DNA of 64,000 nucleotides, taken from positions 1 through 64,000 of the forward strand of contig JAPLUV010000024.1 of assembly GCA_026397395.1 (NCBI GenBank), written 5' to 3'. Shown one piece after another: positions 52,810-64,000 of the stretch. Both the position numbers and the translations under genes were made by a program. The notes below the pieces were generated by a model, which ran no database searches, was not told where the DNA came from, and saw nothing but the letters and a program-made list of their open reading frames with translations. The stretch is from a candidate division SR1 bacterium (lineage in GTDB: Bacteria; Patescibacteriota; Gracilibacteria; Absconditabacterales; Absconditicoccaceae). Numbering within the stretch: the first letter of the stretch is position 1; each line of letters starts with the position of its first letter.

Positions 52810-53685
52810 ATGTTCAAAGATATTCTTCAAAATTCAATCAAAGCTATGAGTAACGACAATAAGATAATCAGATTAACCTGGGTTACCTCATTTTTTCATT
52901 CTATGATTGCCGTATTATTGATCATTATCAATATCAATAGTTTGATAGTCAAAAACTATAGCAATGGTTTGTATGTAGGAAGAATAACTGAATATTTCAC
53001 ACAACAAATTAATCAAAATCACGTCATAAGCATCATCATCTGGATTACCGTAGGATTATTCTTAGCTTATTCCATTATCTATCCTATTGGGCAAGGAGCA
53101 ATCATTCATTATTTAAATAATAGAAAACAAACAGTCAAAGAAGCATTGAGAGCAGGAAGAAAAGATTTCTTTGCTATGTTTGAAACGAGCTTCATCTCTG
53201 TAGTTACGCATCCCGTAATTCTGATCTTAGCTGCCTTTAAAATTCTGATTATTGAAGGACATATTACCATTATAAATATCGTTTTACTAGGAATATGGTT
53301 AACCGTACTAAACATTATCAATACGCTGAAAGCATATACTAGATATATCGTAGTTATTGAGCAACTACCACTCTACGAAGCACTCAAAAAAAGCGCTAAA
53401 ATGTGCCGTCAAAACATGAATAACAATTACAGATATATGAGAGTACAAACAATGCTTTTGATCAATTTTTCCGTTAATCTAATCATCATAATAGGTGTTC
53501 CAGCCTTACTTATCTACGGAGCGATTAGTCTAAACATCATCCAATATCTAGTTGTGAAAATTTTGGTGTATGTCCTTTTCGTAAGTATGGTCTTATTGGG
53601 ATCATATATTAGCGCAATTATCAGAGCTTTCTTCGCTTATTATCGATATGAAATCTACAAAATAGCCAAAAAACAGACCACATAA
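52810..53685 (+). CDS. Polytopic membrane protein, six helices
   Basis: 291 residues with helices at about 24-42, 75-97, 133-155, 160-180, 216-240 and 245-275. Only charged loops separate them (NRKQTVKEALRAGRKDFF). Layout resembles YciC/DUF975-type or glycerophosphodiester phosphodiesterase membrane domains, without a catalytic domain. No UGA codons. An upstream TTG (52750) in the same frame would add 20 residues; ATG at 52810 is preferred. Confidence 0.7.
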   Translation: MFKDILQNSIKAMSNDNKIIRLTWVTSFFHSMIAVLLIIININSLIVKNYSNGLYVGRITEYFTQQINQNHVISIIIWITVGLFLAYSIIYPIGQGAIIHYLNNRKQTVKEALRAGRKDFFAMFETSFISVVTHPVILILAAFKILIIEGHITIINIVLLGIWLTVLNIINTLKAYTRYIVVIEQLPLYEALKKSAKMCRQNMNNNYRYMRVQTMLLINFSVNLIIIIGVPALLIYGAISLNIIQYLVVKILVYVLFVSMVLLGSYISAIIRAFFAYYRYEIYKIAKKQTT

Positions 53686-53911
53686 TACATATTATATACA
53701 ATAATAGTAAAAATGGTGTATTTTGGAACTACAGAATACCATTTTTTTAGCAAAAGAAAGGAGTTCTGGGTATAATTGGAATAGTTAAAGAGTTAAAAAG
53801 TTAACGTGTTAAAATGGTATTTATTATTTTACTATGATAACCAGTTAACTCGTTAGCCCATTAACCCGTTAACTCGTACAACAAACCGTTTATTCTCTAT
53901 CAAACAATTCA

Positions 53912-56900
53912 ATGAATGTAAGCCAATGTGAACAAGTGCTACAGACACAATACGATAGCAATCCAGGACAGTTAGATAATATTTCTCAGCTAACAAATCT
54001 TGCACGAAGCAAAGATAAATTGTCATGTATGGATCAGATGTGAGGTATTGCTCATATCAAACAATTTTTGACAGACAAACAAAGTTATACAGCATATCAG
54101 TGAAGCAAACCAACTACTACAACAACAGTACAAACAACAACTACGACAGCAACTACCAGCCGACGAACAAGCACACGAAACACAATCGGAAGTCAGAGTA
54201 ATTATTTTTTCCGAGGACTATGAGTAATTGTATGAAGTATTATCATATTTCATCTTCTGAAAAAGTGATTAAGGTTTCTTTATGATGTTGTTAATGCACG
54301 TAGAATAGTTTATCTTAAAATTACCTTACCGAGAAACGATAGTAAACAAGACCGTGACCAAGAAAAAGAAATAGCCAAAGATATGAAAGAAATGATCTGA
54401 CGCATGGCTCAAGTATTTCATAATATGCACAAATTAGGTCAACTAAGCACAAAAGATACCTTTATGAACACCTTCTTTTTCAAACCAAAAGCCACACTTA
54501 TCTATCATTATGAAGATGGGATATTATATTTCATCATGGGAATTTATCCTGAATATCAGAAGATCGTAGAATGATCTATATCCGCCCAGTATTCAGATTG
54601 TTCTATTGAAATCATCGATACACCAAATTTCTTCAAAAAGAAATATCGAGATATTATGCCATTGGTATGTAAGAAACCATCCGTATACAATATCAAAATA
54701 TTCAAGCAGCAACCAGATGATCCAATCAACAATCTCGTAGATGCCATAGGAAAAATATCAAGATATGATACAGCAAGTATTGTCATTCCTATCAAACCTG
54801 TAGGTGATTGGTTCAATAAAAAAGCTCAGAGACGAGCAGAAGGATTGTATAGAAACGACAAAAAATATGTAGATGGAGAGAATATTATTCTAAGAATACT
54901 CAAAGCGATCAATCCATTTAGATTGATAAAATTTCTCATCAGTGGCCCAGCATGACCAAACAACACAGAAGATAAATATAAAGAAGGAGGAAAAGATTTT
55001 GTTCGTATGGTAAAAGCAAAAGAAGATTATCTAAACTCTATGGGTGAGCAAGCATCACTACCATTCTTTGAAGCAGGCATCATGATTACTACATCTTCTG
55101 ATGATAAAAAAACACTGGACAATAATCTCGATATGCTCGTAAGTGCATTCAATATCTATGGAGATGAATATGGAAATGAACTGGATGATCTCAATACCCA
55201 GCACGATGTACTTTGATTCATTTACAAACCGTTTTGGAAATTAGCTATCTTACGAAAGATGACGCATTGGTTTTTCAAGAAAGCTACTTTTGGGGTCAAT
55301 GAATTAGCATCTATATTTCATTTACCAGACAATGCCTACAATCGTTCTCCTATTATTTCATGGATGCAATACAAGGTCTTACCTGCGCCTGAGAATATTC
55401 CAATTCTCAATCAACCAAATGGATATTTCATAAGTGGAAGAGTTGCAGAGTCATACAAAGGAGGTAAAGTAAATGATATTCTACAGGAATATACCTCTCA
55501 TCGAGCAGTAGGAGAGAAACCAGGGTCTACACCAGAAAAGAAGGATATGGGATACAAATTATACAAAGATGGAATTTTACTCGGAGTAAATGTCTATAGA
55601 AATAATTTTAGTCCCGTCTATATCAAGAGAGAAGATAGAACAAGACATCATTACTGTATCGGAAAATCTGGTACTGGTAAATCCGTATTGCTACAAACTA
55701 TGGCAAGACAAGATATCTGGAACGGCGATGGAATCTGTCTGATCGATCCCCATGGAGATCTTGCTGAAGATATTCTAGCCTATATTCCCAAAGATAGAGC
55801 AAAAGATTTAGTATACTTCGATGCAGGAAATGAAGATAGACCTATGGGATTAAATCTCTATGAAATCAATACCATCGACGAAGCCGACAAAGTAGTAAAT
55901 GATGCCACAGAAATATTCTTGAAAATGTTTTGACCTGAAATTTTTTGACCAAGATTGCAGGAGTATTTCAAATATGGAAGTCTGACCTTATTGGAGGATT
56001 TCGAGGATAAGCCTACATTGCTTGACGTTGTAAGACTGTTTACGGATGAAGGATATAGAGAATACAAAGTCAAGAAAGTGACAAATCCTGTAGTAAAAAA
56101 TCGATGGGAAAAAACATTTAATGCAATGGGCCAAAGAGAAAAGGAAGAAATTATCCCATACTTCTCAGCCAAATTTGTATCGTTCAATACCAATAGAATC
56201 ATGAGAAATATCATCGGACAAACGAAATCTGCATTCAACTTTGATGATATTATGAACAATAGAAAGATACTTGTTATCAATCTCAGCAAGGGAAGAATCG
56301 GAGAATTGAACGCTGAGCTTCTTGGTATGGTACTTGTTTCCAAGATCTATAACTGAGCAATGGCAAGGGCAAAAATTCCACAAGAAGAAAGAAAAGACTT
56401 CTATCTCTACGTGGATGAGTTCCAAAACTTCGTCTCCGGAACATTCGCAGATATCCTTTCAGAAGCAAGAAAATATAGACTTTCCCTCATCATGGCGCAT
56501 CAGTATATCGCACAGTTGGAATGAGGCGGAGGAAATAATATCGGACAAGAAAAAGGAGGAAAAGCAGATGTAAAAGCAGCGGTATTTGGTAACGTGGGAA
56601 CGATGCAATCATTCAAAGTCGGTGCACCTGATGCTGAATTTTTGGAAAAAGAATACACCCCACTTCTAGCTGCTGGAGATATCGTCGGTATCGCAAACTT
56701 CAAGGCCTATCTCAAACTCAATATTGATAATGCCACTTCTCGTCCGTTTAGTGTCACTTCAATCTATACACAGGATTATCAAAATGCCAAAATCGTGCCA
56801 ATCCTCAAAGAGTATTCGAGTAAAAAATATGGTAGAAAAAGAGAGTTTGTAGATGCAGAAATCAATGCAAGACTGGGCGTCAACGAAACAACACAAACAA

Positions 56901-57031
56901 ATTTACCTGACCCCAACGCCGTACCACCTGCTTCGACTACGCCTGTAGCAGAATCGACACCTATAGTTCAACCCACATCAACAGCACCAGCAGAAATAGT
57001 TACAACACCAGATACGACAGCTACCGTATAA
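53912..57031 (+). CDS. Type IV secretion/conjugation-type ATPase (VirB4/VirD4, HerA-like)
   Basis: 1039 residues. N-terminal soluble part, one membrane helix near 101-118 (GLGVIVGSIIIFHLL, with UGA glycines), a middle domain, then the P-loop ATPase: Walker A HYCIGKSGTGKSVLLQTMA near 583, Walker B GICLIDPHGDL near 609, and FYLYVDEFQNF near 828. The C-terminus is Pro/Thr/Ala-rich. About ten UGA glycines. Such enzymes pump DNA or protein through a membrane channel, or power pili. Its likely partners (VirB6-like, VirB2-like, PrgI-like) are 43 kb away at 7954-11073. Confidence 0.85.
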
Positions 57032-57059
57032 AGTTTTTTATATCAATACTTTCTAGAAC

Positions 57060-58685
57060 ATGAGCTTGGAAAAAGATTTATTAAAAGAAGAAGAACTCTC
57101 TTTGCAATTCATAAAAACAGAGATCAGCCTTATACAAAATATAGGGATAAAAAAGGAGTTGTCAGATATCTTATCTGACCGGTTAGAAGGAGGCATGTTT
57201 TCTCTTTCATGGAAACAAATTGAAACCATAGAGAAAAGATTAAATAGCATATTTAAAAATCTAGAAGATATTATAGAGGTACATGGAAAATCTATAAAAG
57301 AAACGTTAGAACTCATACCAGACGATCTTATACGTATAGAAAAAATAAAATTAGCCAACGACCTCATCGTAAAAGTAGCAGTAAAAGGAACAATAGAAAT
57401 AGCTATAGGGAGCATACAACAGATGGAAGACGACGTGTCAGAAGAAGAATCAGCAGTAATAATGCTTGCAGACCTTCTCAAAAAGAAGAAATTACGTGAG
57501 ATTAGTAGATTAGTAGATCGAAAAGATAAGGAGTACATTCTTCAAGAAGTAGAATGATATATATCAGGCATTATAGATGCTAAGTATCAAAAAATGAAGA
57601 AAAAGATGTTTGCAAATAAAAAAATGCAGAACGAACTCATAGAAGAATTACAGACAACATTTAATATAGGAAAAAGTAATTTCCAAAAAATTAAATCACA
57701 ACGTACCCAGGATGAAATAGCAAATTTTTTCGAGAAACAAGGCTTGCCTGGGTTAAAAAAAGAAATATTAAGAATAATAGAAGAAAAAATAGACAAATTT
57801 GGAGATGTAGGAGATGTAATACAAACTATAGTAAACATATTAGATTCCGTATTCAAAGACAATGCAAAAACACTAGAAGAAGCATGCAAACACTTTGCAG
57901 GTGCCTATATGAGTCCAGAATTTGAAGCTATTGCAGCTAGAAAAGTAGGATCTAGCAAACCAAAAGAAAAAAAAGATCGAGCTCGAAAAGAAGAAGTAAC
58001 AACTTCCAAAAAAGAAAAGGGTACTATAGAATATGATCCAAAGAAAATAGCATTTTTGGATACATTGTTTGCAACCCACAGCAAAAAAGAAGAGATAAAA
58101 GAATATATACTCAAACTATCACGCAAAGGAAAAAACATACTCATACACGATCTAGCACAAGAATTTGGCATTAATCCAGCAACATTTACTGCCAATATGA
58201 TATGCGAAGCAGGGAAAGTAGGAATATGTTTTGTTAAAAATAACGATAAAACATCAATAGACAAAACCGAAAAAAACAAAGAAGTCCCAAAAGAACCAGA
58301 AATCAAAGTAAATCATATTAAGGAGAAAACAAAAGAAGAAAAACTATTAGAAACTATTGCAGCAGAAATAGATAGCAACAAAGTATTTGAAGCTGAACAA
58401 TGTATTAACGCCTTAGAGATGGGAGGATATACGATTCCCAACAAGAAATCATTTACTACATCGTTCAATATATTATATCCGACTACCGAAGCAAAAAAAT
58501 GATTGGCCGAAGAATTGAAAGTAGGGATATTGATAACTCCAGAAGGACTAAATCAAAAACGCAAAAAGAAATATCGAACAATTGACCTAAAAAAGCTTAA
58601 TAGAATATTATTTTTTGAAAAGAATATCATAGACGGAATTTACAATCATACAGATTACATGAAACGTTTAAATAATCAAAAATAA
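57060..58685 (+). CDS. Helical/coiled-coil protein of unknown function
   Basis: 541 residues in one frame, joining three pieces across UGA codons at residues 166 and 481. The sequence is rich in Lys, Glu and Ile, and strongly helical with coiled-coil stretches (KEEKLLETIAAEIDSNKVF). A small motif RKGKNILIHDLAQEFGINPA looks like a winged-helix or helix-turn-helix fragment. No signal or membrane segment. Starts 28 bp after the secretion ATPase, so probably co-transcribed. No family recognised. Confidence 0.65.
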
Positions 58686-58710
58686 TCATTTTACATATAC
58701 ACAAACAATC

Positions 58711-59280
58711 ATGACTATTCATCATCATTTCATCTACAAACAGCATCCAGAGAGATATCCACAGCAACACGATCACACAGAGTGTTGACTTTTTACGATC
58801 AAAGCGGTGATAGAATCTTATTATCCAGAACTCAATAAAGATCCAATAGAATACACCTCATCTCGATGGCATAGAGTTATGAAACTCTCGACGCCAAAAG
58901 AATTGTCTAAAACATTATCAAAATATAATATTGCTCATATCAGAGGAAAATATCATAGAAAAGATATGCTTTCTAAAATAGACTTTATCAAAAGACACCT
59001 ACAAGATGGACCTATTGTTGTATTAACAGCACATGCTTACAATGCAAGAAACATGTTTAACTTACCAAGAGCAATATTTGCACAGCATTATCTAAGTATA
59101 CGATGATATGACGATAAACTAGAAGTATTTTACTGTTATGACTCTCACACCCCAATCAGAGAAAACGATCTACCAGTTGGCAACATAAAACTAAATTACC
59201 GCGATCTTATCACCTATCGAGACTTTGCCTGCCTAGGATTATTTAATAAGAGATTTATTGCTATCAAAGGGAAAAAATAA
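58711..59280 (+). CDS. C39-like papain-fold peptidase
   Basis: 189 residues. DHTECGLFTIKAVIESYYP gives the nucleophile Cys (near 25; the next Gly is UGA), PIVVLTAHAYN the His (near 107), and FYCYDSHTPI the Asp (near 143). This is the Cys-His-Asp order of C39/BtpA-type peptidases, which cut leader peptides of exported peptides or act on secreted proteins. No membrane segment or ABC domain. It follows the coiled-coil gene by 25 bp. Confidence 0.7.
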
Positions 59281-59300
59281 TTTTTTAGGAAAACTTTCAT

Positions 59301-59328
59301 TTGCAAAAGAGGTTCTGCTAGATATTAT
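59301..59328 (+). promoter_or_regulatory. Sigma70-type promoter
   Basis: TTGCAA, 16-bp spacer, TATTAT, 32 bp before the polysaccharide lyase gene. Confidence 0.5.
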
Positions 59329-59360
59329 AGGAGTGACTTTTTATTTTTTCCAAAAAAATT

Positions 59361-60257
59361 ATGGATATCCAAAAGGCTATCATGACGTATAAACAATCAA
59401 AAGTATTGGGAGAAAATAATGTAGCTAAGCCAGAGATAAAGATAAATGAAACAACATGGCAATGTGATAAATCTGAGCCAGGAAGGATAGAAATCCAAGA
59501 AGAGAATGAAGAAATAATTATTAAAATGCAGACAAAAACATGAGATATATTACAAATAAATGATATACAAGTATATGACGATACATTGAAGAAAGATAAA
59601 ATTAATAATTTAACCGTAGAAGACAAAGCGAGCGAAAGAACTGAAATCCAAGACAAAGAAAAATTTGAATTATGAAAATTATATAGATTTTCATTTGACT
59701 TCAAAATTCCTGAAAATTTTCCAATAATAGACAATAGATTAGTAATTGGTCAGTGGAAACAAAGAGCATCACAAAATTGGGCAAGTAATAATCCGATAAT
59801 TGCTCAAAGATTTAGAAACGGGAAATATTCCATATGATTTAATAATACGGGAGATCCAAAGGGGAAGAAAGGAAATACTTTGGTAGGAGAAAAGATAGAC
59901 GCCGAGAATATTTTAGGAAGACGAATCCATGCAGAATATGAAATTAAATTTTCAGAGCAGAAAGATTGATATATAACAATTAAACACGATGGTAATCTCA
60001 TTTGGGAATTTCATTGAAAAACAAGCTCAAGCAGCCAAGAATATCCTGTATGAACATATTACGAAAACAAATTCTACTTTAAATTTGGATTATACAAGGA
60101 CAACTATAAAAAAAGAGTAATCGAATTAAAAAGCGAAGAAGACAATGAAGATAATAGAAAAAAAATAAAGGCAATTAAAAAAGCTCAAGAAGATGAAAAT
60201 AACGGAAATCCGATGACTATCTATTTCAAAAATTATTCTGCAAATTTTATAGGATAA
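59361..60257 (+). CDS. Polysaccharide lyase family protein (heparin-lyase-like)
   Basis: 298 residues of jelly-roll character. YRFSFDFKIPENFPIIDNRLVIGQWKQ, FNNTGDPKGKKGN, IHAEYEIKFSEQKDGYITIKHDGNLIWEF and FYFKFGLYKDNYKKR match the layout of the Polysacc_lyase (PF14099) group, with the QWK and KFGxY blocks. Six UGA glycines. No signal peptide is visible, so export by a non-classical route or use inside the cell is open. It would depolymerise uronic-acid polysaccharide by beta-elimination. Confidence 0.7.
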
Positions 60258-61437
60258 CTTCAATAATCTCTCCCTTTTTATACTTTGGATCCACCTCAAC
60301 TTTAATATAGTTTTCTGTCCAGCCACTGCCCTTTCCTTCAACTAAGACCTCATGAGTAATTCATGTATTTTGAACAATAAAATCATCGGCTAATGTGTCG
60401 GCGATTTTTTTGAGTTCTTTTTCTCTGCGTTTTTTCGTAGATTGATCTATCTGATCTGATAATGCAGAAGCGGGAATTTTTTCACCGATATGATGATCAG
60501 AAAAAGGAAATGAGTGCACCTTGTTTATTTTAAATTTCTGAATTCATTTTATCGTTTCTTGAAATTCTTCTTCTGTCTCTCCAGGAAATCAAATAATAAT
60601 ATCTGCTCACAAAGAAACAGGAACTGACTTTTTCAACGCACGAAACTTCGTCAACACGTTGGTTAATATTTTGGACGTATAGTTTCTCCTCATACGTTGT
60701 AAAACTCAGTCAGAAAAACTTTGGATAGACAAATGAAAGTGCGGTAATATTCTCTCGTTTTGAATGACGCGAAAAAAATCATCATTCAGATATTCTGGGC
60801 CAAGCGATGAAAGTCTTATTCTTGGAATTGCAGTATTGTCCAACATATATTGTAACAGCTCTGCAACATTGGATTCGTCTGCTTGCGTAGAATTGCTACA
60901 TCACCACGCAGCAATATTCACTCCCGTCAAAACAATTTCTTTTCCTCCATGACGTTCAATGTCTTTGATATCCTCTACTATTTCCTCTTTGTTTCTTGAA
61001 CTATGTTTTCCTCTTTTTTGTACCGTCAGACAAAAACTACAATGATTATCACATCAGTTTTGTATCACAACAAATTCTTTGGTATAAATACCCTTCCTTC
61101 ATCCTCCATTCTCCATTTTCCATTTTCCATTTTCAGGTTCTTCCGGCAACAATGTTATACAATCCGAAAACGAACGTAGATCCGGATACAAGGCGTAGAA
61201 TTTTTCCGTCTGTATTTTATTTCCTTTTTTGAGCGTTCCGCAACCCGTCAGATACAGGTGATGACCGTCAATTAATTTCTTCTTAGCGAGTTTGATCCAT
61301 TTCTGCTTCGCTCTATCAGTCACCTCACACGTTGTAATCAGAAACCCTTTATCAGCAAAAGGATGGCTAGTGAAATAATTAAGCCATTGATTGAGATAAT
61401 ATTTATTGAGTCTGCATCAGAAAATAGAATATTCCAT
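60247..61437 (-). CDS. mtaB: MiaB/MtaB-family tRNA methylthiotransferase
   Basis: 396 residues. N-terminal MEYSIFGCRLN (UGA Gly, first cluster Cys), FLITTCEVTDRAKQ, YLTGCGTL, then the radical-SAM box GCDNHCSFCLTVQKRGKHSSR. Later LTGVNIAAWGC, RIRLSSLGPEYL, GFPGETEEEF and a C-terminal TRAM-like tail GEIIEVIL. Adds methylthio groups to t6A37 (MtaB) or i6A37 (MiaB); the FGCRLN and GVNIAAWG pattern favours MtaB. Residues about 110-118 (NGKWKMENGG) come from a ccattttcc minisatellite. It overlaps the lyase stop by 11 bp. Confidence 0.85.
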
Positions 61438-61488
61438 AGTTTAGAACTTAGTCCTTAGTACTTAGACCTTAGACATTAAAATTAAAAT

Positions 61489-61965
61489 TTAAAATCTACC
61501 GCTTGTTAGTATAAGAGCTATTCGAATAAGATATAAGACACCAGCGAATATAAATTCTTGTTTAGAACAATATCAGATTCGTCATTTTGCATTAACGGAT
61601 TTAATGGGATAGAAAGGATACACATTAGATTTGTCCAGCATATCAAAACTTAAATGTGCCGCATATGCAATAGCGAAGACAAGTCATACAGGGAAATTAA
61701 TCAGCATGACGATGCCAGAAAGAAGAATAAGTGTAAAGACACTATGGAAATAATTTCTATTATCTTCTATTTTACCATCTGCAATAATATCTCCAGGATC
61801 CGTCATAACATGCCAAATTTTTTGGGGCTTAAATAATAAGCCATGCTTAATAATTGGCAAGAGATGATCTGCGTCTACAAGAATTGAACAAGAAACTGCA
61901 GTTACATAATCTCCCGTCAGATGGCCAATAATCAATCACGCAGCCAGGTGTGTTGCTCAGGTCAT
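61489..61965 (-). CDS. YdjM/DUF457-like membrane protein
   Basis: 158 residues. MTGATHLAAGLIIGHLTGDY, DADHLLPIIKHG and NRNYFHSVFTLILL with further HL and DMLDKSNVYPFYP. This is the His/Asp-rich pattern of YdjM-like predicted membrane-bound metal-dependent hydrolases. Five UGA glycines. It probably has three helices. Physiological role unknown. Confidence 0.72.
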
Positions 61966-61984
61966 TGTGTCATAAAAAAATAAA

Positions 61985-62530
61985 TTATTCCAAAATATAT
62001 TCCCATCCAGGTTGCCAAGCTTTTTTCTTTCTCCAATCTTCAGCAAGTGCTTGTTCCCAAGATTTTTTATGTACGAGAACTTCTATAGCAAATTGCGGTG
62101 CTTTATGTCAAACAATAGCGATATGTTTCCCATCATAATTCTTTTTGATATAATCCAGAAAATCAGCTATTCTTGCTTTTACATCCTCATAGCTTTCACC
62201 TTCAGGAAATTTTGTATCAAAATTTGCTTCTTGTAATGGTTCAACAATATCTGATGAAGTGCCATTTAGTGTTCAATAATTACATTCTCTCAATCTTGGA
62301 TCTTGAATCATTGGTACTATATTTTCAAAAGCTAATGTCGCTGAATGCACTGATCTCTGTGCATCAGAACAAAAAACCACAGCAAAATCTGCTAGATTAA
62401 TCTGTTTCTGAAGATCCTTGGACTGTTGGATTCACAGATCAGAAAGCGGAGCATCAGACCAACCAGAGGAGATATGTTTTTCATTATCTACGGTCGTTCA
62501 GTGAGCAAAATACGTAATTTTCACAGACAT
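61985..62530 (-). CDS. Histidine phosphatase superfamily protein, altered active site
   Basis: 181 residues. SVKITYFAHGTTVDNEKHISSGWSDAPLSDLG resembles the RHGxT...N..g..d.pLt..G opening of phosphoglycerate mutase-like enzymes. Later come FCSDAQRSVHSATLAF, LRECNYGTLNG and IAIVGHKA (second His). The first Arg of RHG is Ala here, which would weaken phosphate binding. Four UGA glycines. Located 23 bp after the secA stop on the same strand. Confidence 0.78.
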
Positions 62531-62553
62531 GAGATATATGTAAACAATAAATT

Positions 62554-64000
62554 TTATTCAGCACCATGACATTTTTTATATTTCTTTCCTGAGCCACAAG
62601 GACAGGGATCATTTGGTCTTGGCTTATGGTTAGTATTTGTATCAATTACTTCTGGTGTACCAACAGCTACATCATTATCTCCAACTTCAAATACTTCTAC
62701 TCCTTCACTACTCTCAAAGACAGCTTTTTTGTCTGCAAAAATTTGTTCTGGCGTCATATGCTGAGGAACTACTGATTTTACTTGTTTGCTGACATTAGCA
62801 AGCATCTTGAGGAGAGATGCATCATTGTCCTGACTCAAAGAAACGGTTGCAGCCTGCGCTTGTGCAAGAGAGAAATCAAGTGATGCAATATATGCAGTAA
62901 CATCATATTTCAATCTATATAAGAGATTTTGAAATTTAGTAAATGCTTCTGATTTGTAGATAACCAATGGATCCAATTGTGCATAGCCAACAAGTCCGAC
63001 CTTATCTCTCAATTCTTCCATTTCATCCAAGTGCTTAATCCACAAGGTATCGATATGATATAAGTACACATCTTTGAATACTTTGTATAACTGTTCTGGA
63101 TCTACAGAAGCTAATTTTTCTGATAATTGTTTGGTAATAAACTCTGCGAGTTGTGGAGCTAAGTCATGATAACTAAGCGCGGCAAAGTTTTGTACTTGCG
63201 TGTCATTAAGTGACAATGCAAATTCTTTATTCATTATCGTAAGAAATTCATTGATGGGTTGTTCAAGAGATTGAGCTTCCAAGACTTGCTTTTGGACGAT
63301 GCCTCCAATATTTCAGAGAATATCTCCACGCAATCGTTCGACAAATTTTTGTCTCAGGATTTCATCATGTTCACTCTCCAAAATTTCATCTCTCTTTCTA
63401 TAGACGGTTTGTCTTTGCTTATTGATGACACTATCATAATCAAATAAGTGTTTTCTGGTACCAAAGTGTCGTCATTCCATTTGTTTCTGAGCTCTCACAA
63501 TCGCACTACTAAATTGCTTTTGTGTCAATTCCAAATCTTCCATATCTTTTTTACCAAGCAACATGGCTGCCATATTTTGGATTCTTTCACCTCACATTTT
63601 ACGCATAATCAAATCATCTAATGCAACGAAAAATACGGACACTCCAGGATCACCTTGTCTACCAGCACGTCCTCTGAGCTGATTATCGATTCTTCTAGAT
63701 TCGTGTTTTTCTGTCCCAAGAATAAACAATCCATAATGAATATCCTTAGCAATGATAGTCGCGACGGAACCTTCTACAGGGTACACAGTCAACTCTGCGA
63801 ACCAGTCAGTATTTTGTTTTTTCTGTCCGTTAAATCTAACTTTGAATTTTAAACCTTCATGACTGACCCAACTTTTCTCGGCCTGTCTTACCATCTCATC
63901 ACTAATCTTCCATTGACGCTTCCATCCGTCCATCGTCATTTCAAATTCTGGCTGAGAAAATATTTTTACTTGAACTCAAGTTCAATTTTCAATTTTTGCT
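62554..64000 (-). CDS. secA: Preprotein translocase ATPase SecA (3' part, runs off the window)
   Basis: 482 C-terminal residues are in view; the N-terminus lies beyond 64000. Motifs: [25 protein letters not shown] (helicase motif VI region), [17 protein letters not shown], the helical scaffold/wing region, and the terminal zinc finger [17 protein letters not shown]. SecA drives unfolded proteins through SecYEG and works with the lepB found here. At least four UGA glycines. Last gene on this strand in the window. Confidence 0.95.

Noticed and set aside
55858-56343. Minus-strand 161-codon frame
   Set aside because: Antisense to the core of the secretion ATPase, which has clear motifs on the plus strand.
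53912-57031. Integrated plasmid or conjugative transposon
   Set aside because: No relaxase, integrase, attachment repeats or replication gene is visible, and neighbouring genes share the same composition and UGA use.
57053-57538. Minus-strand 161-codon frame
   Set aside because: Antisense to the coiled-coil gene; low-complexity Ser/Ile/Phe content typical of the complement of Lys/Glu-rich coding DNA.

Overview
The window is AT-rich bacterial chromosome that only makes sense with UGA read as glycine (translation table 25). About two thirds of the genes carry in-frame TGA codons, well over 100 in total. Many fall on glycines that the families conserve: the KPxG motif of a pseudouridine synthase, GGSSGG in GatA, the Walker A of a nucleotide kinase, GMSG in MurC, MGDN-flanking glycines in signal peptidase. 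All genes end in TAA or TAG. This code, the small genes and the protein repertoire point to the Absconditabacteria (SR1) / Gracilibacteria branch of the Candidate Phyla Radiation. I cannot decide between the two. Coordinates below are for whole genes with UGA decoded as Gly.

Layout. 1-2340: tRNA array on the minus strand (Val, Glu, Asp, Thr, Asn, fMet, Gln, Leu, Gln) with rpsT, a small GIY-YIG gene and several degraded tRNA copies. 2.5-7.1 kb: an Ala/Thr-rich protein, a pseudouridine synthase, rpsA and rpsO. 7.9-11.1 kb: a minus-strand cluster of small membrane proteins resembling type IV secretion parts (VirB6-like, VirB2-like, PrgI-like) around a von Willebrand A protein. 11.9-13.3 kb: trxB-trxA. 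13.4-16 kb: anchored and regulator-like proteins. 16.3-18.1 kb: two MscS channels. 18.2-20.6 kb: a 5'-truncated uvrB, a nucleotide kinase and a CYTH protein. 20.6-23.4 kb: a 944-residue exported protein with calcium-binding repeats. 23.8-26.1 kb: ferredoxin, membrane proteins, rpsP, rpmG and two tRNAs. 26.2-29.6 kb: two proteins I do not recognise, one of 887 residues. 29.8-34.3 kb: envelope polysaccharide genes (pyruvyl transferase, GT2, O-antigen ligase) and an LD-carboxypeptidase. 34.5-43.2 kb: housekeeping (Hsp20, lepB, ssb, murC, PEBP, rpmE, ndk). 43.5-49.9 kb: an SLH surface protein, ruvB, rpiB and a phosphoesterase. 50.1-52.3 kb: tRNA-Arg and gatA. 52.8-60.3 kb: a polytopic membrane protein, a large secretion-type ATPase, a coiled-coil protein, a C39-like peptidase and a polysaccharide lyase. 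60.2-64 kb: mtaB-like, a YdjM-like protein, a histidine phosphatase and the 3' part of secA.

How it fits together: translation and protein-export genes are spread through the window, while the rest is heavily weighted to the cell surface: exported Ca-binding and SLH proteins, secretion-type ATPase and membrane parts, capsule-type sugar genes and degradative enzymes. That suits a small host-associated cell, but the lifestyle is inference.

The most unusual feature is the repeat landscape. Short perfect palindromes and word-like minisatellites fill most spacers, are inserted in frame in several genes, and replace individual stem-loop arms in degraded copies of at least six tRNA genes. Spacers before genes show almost no Shine-Dalgarno sequences, while sigma70-type promoters (TTGACT, 16 bp, TATAAT) are easy to see.
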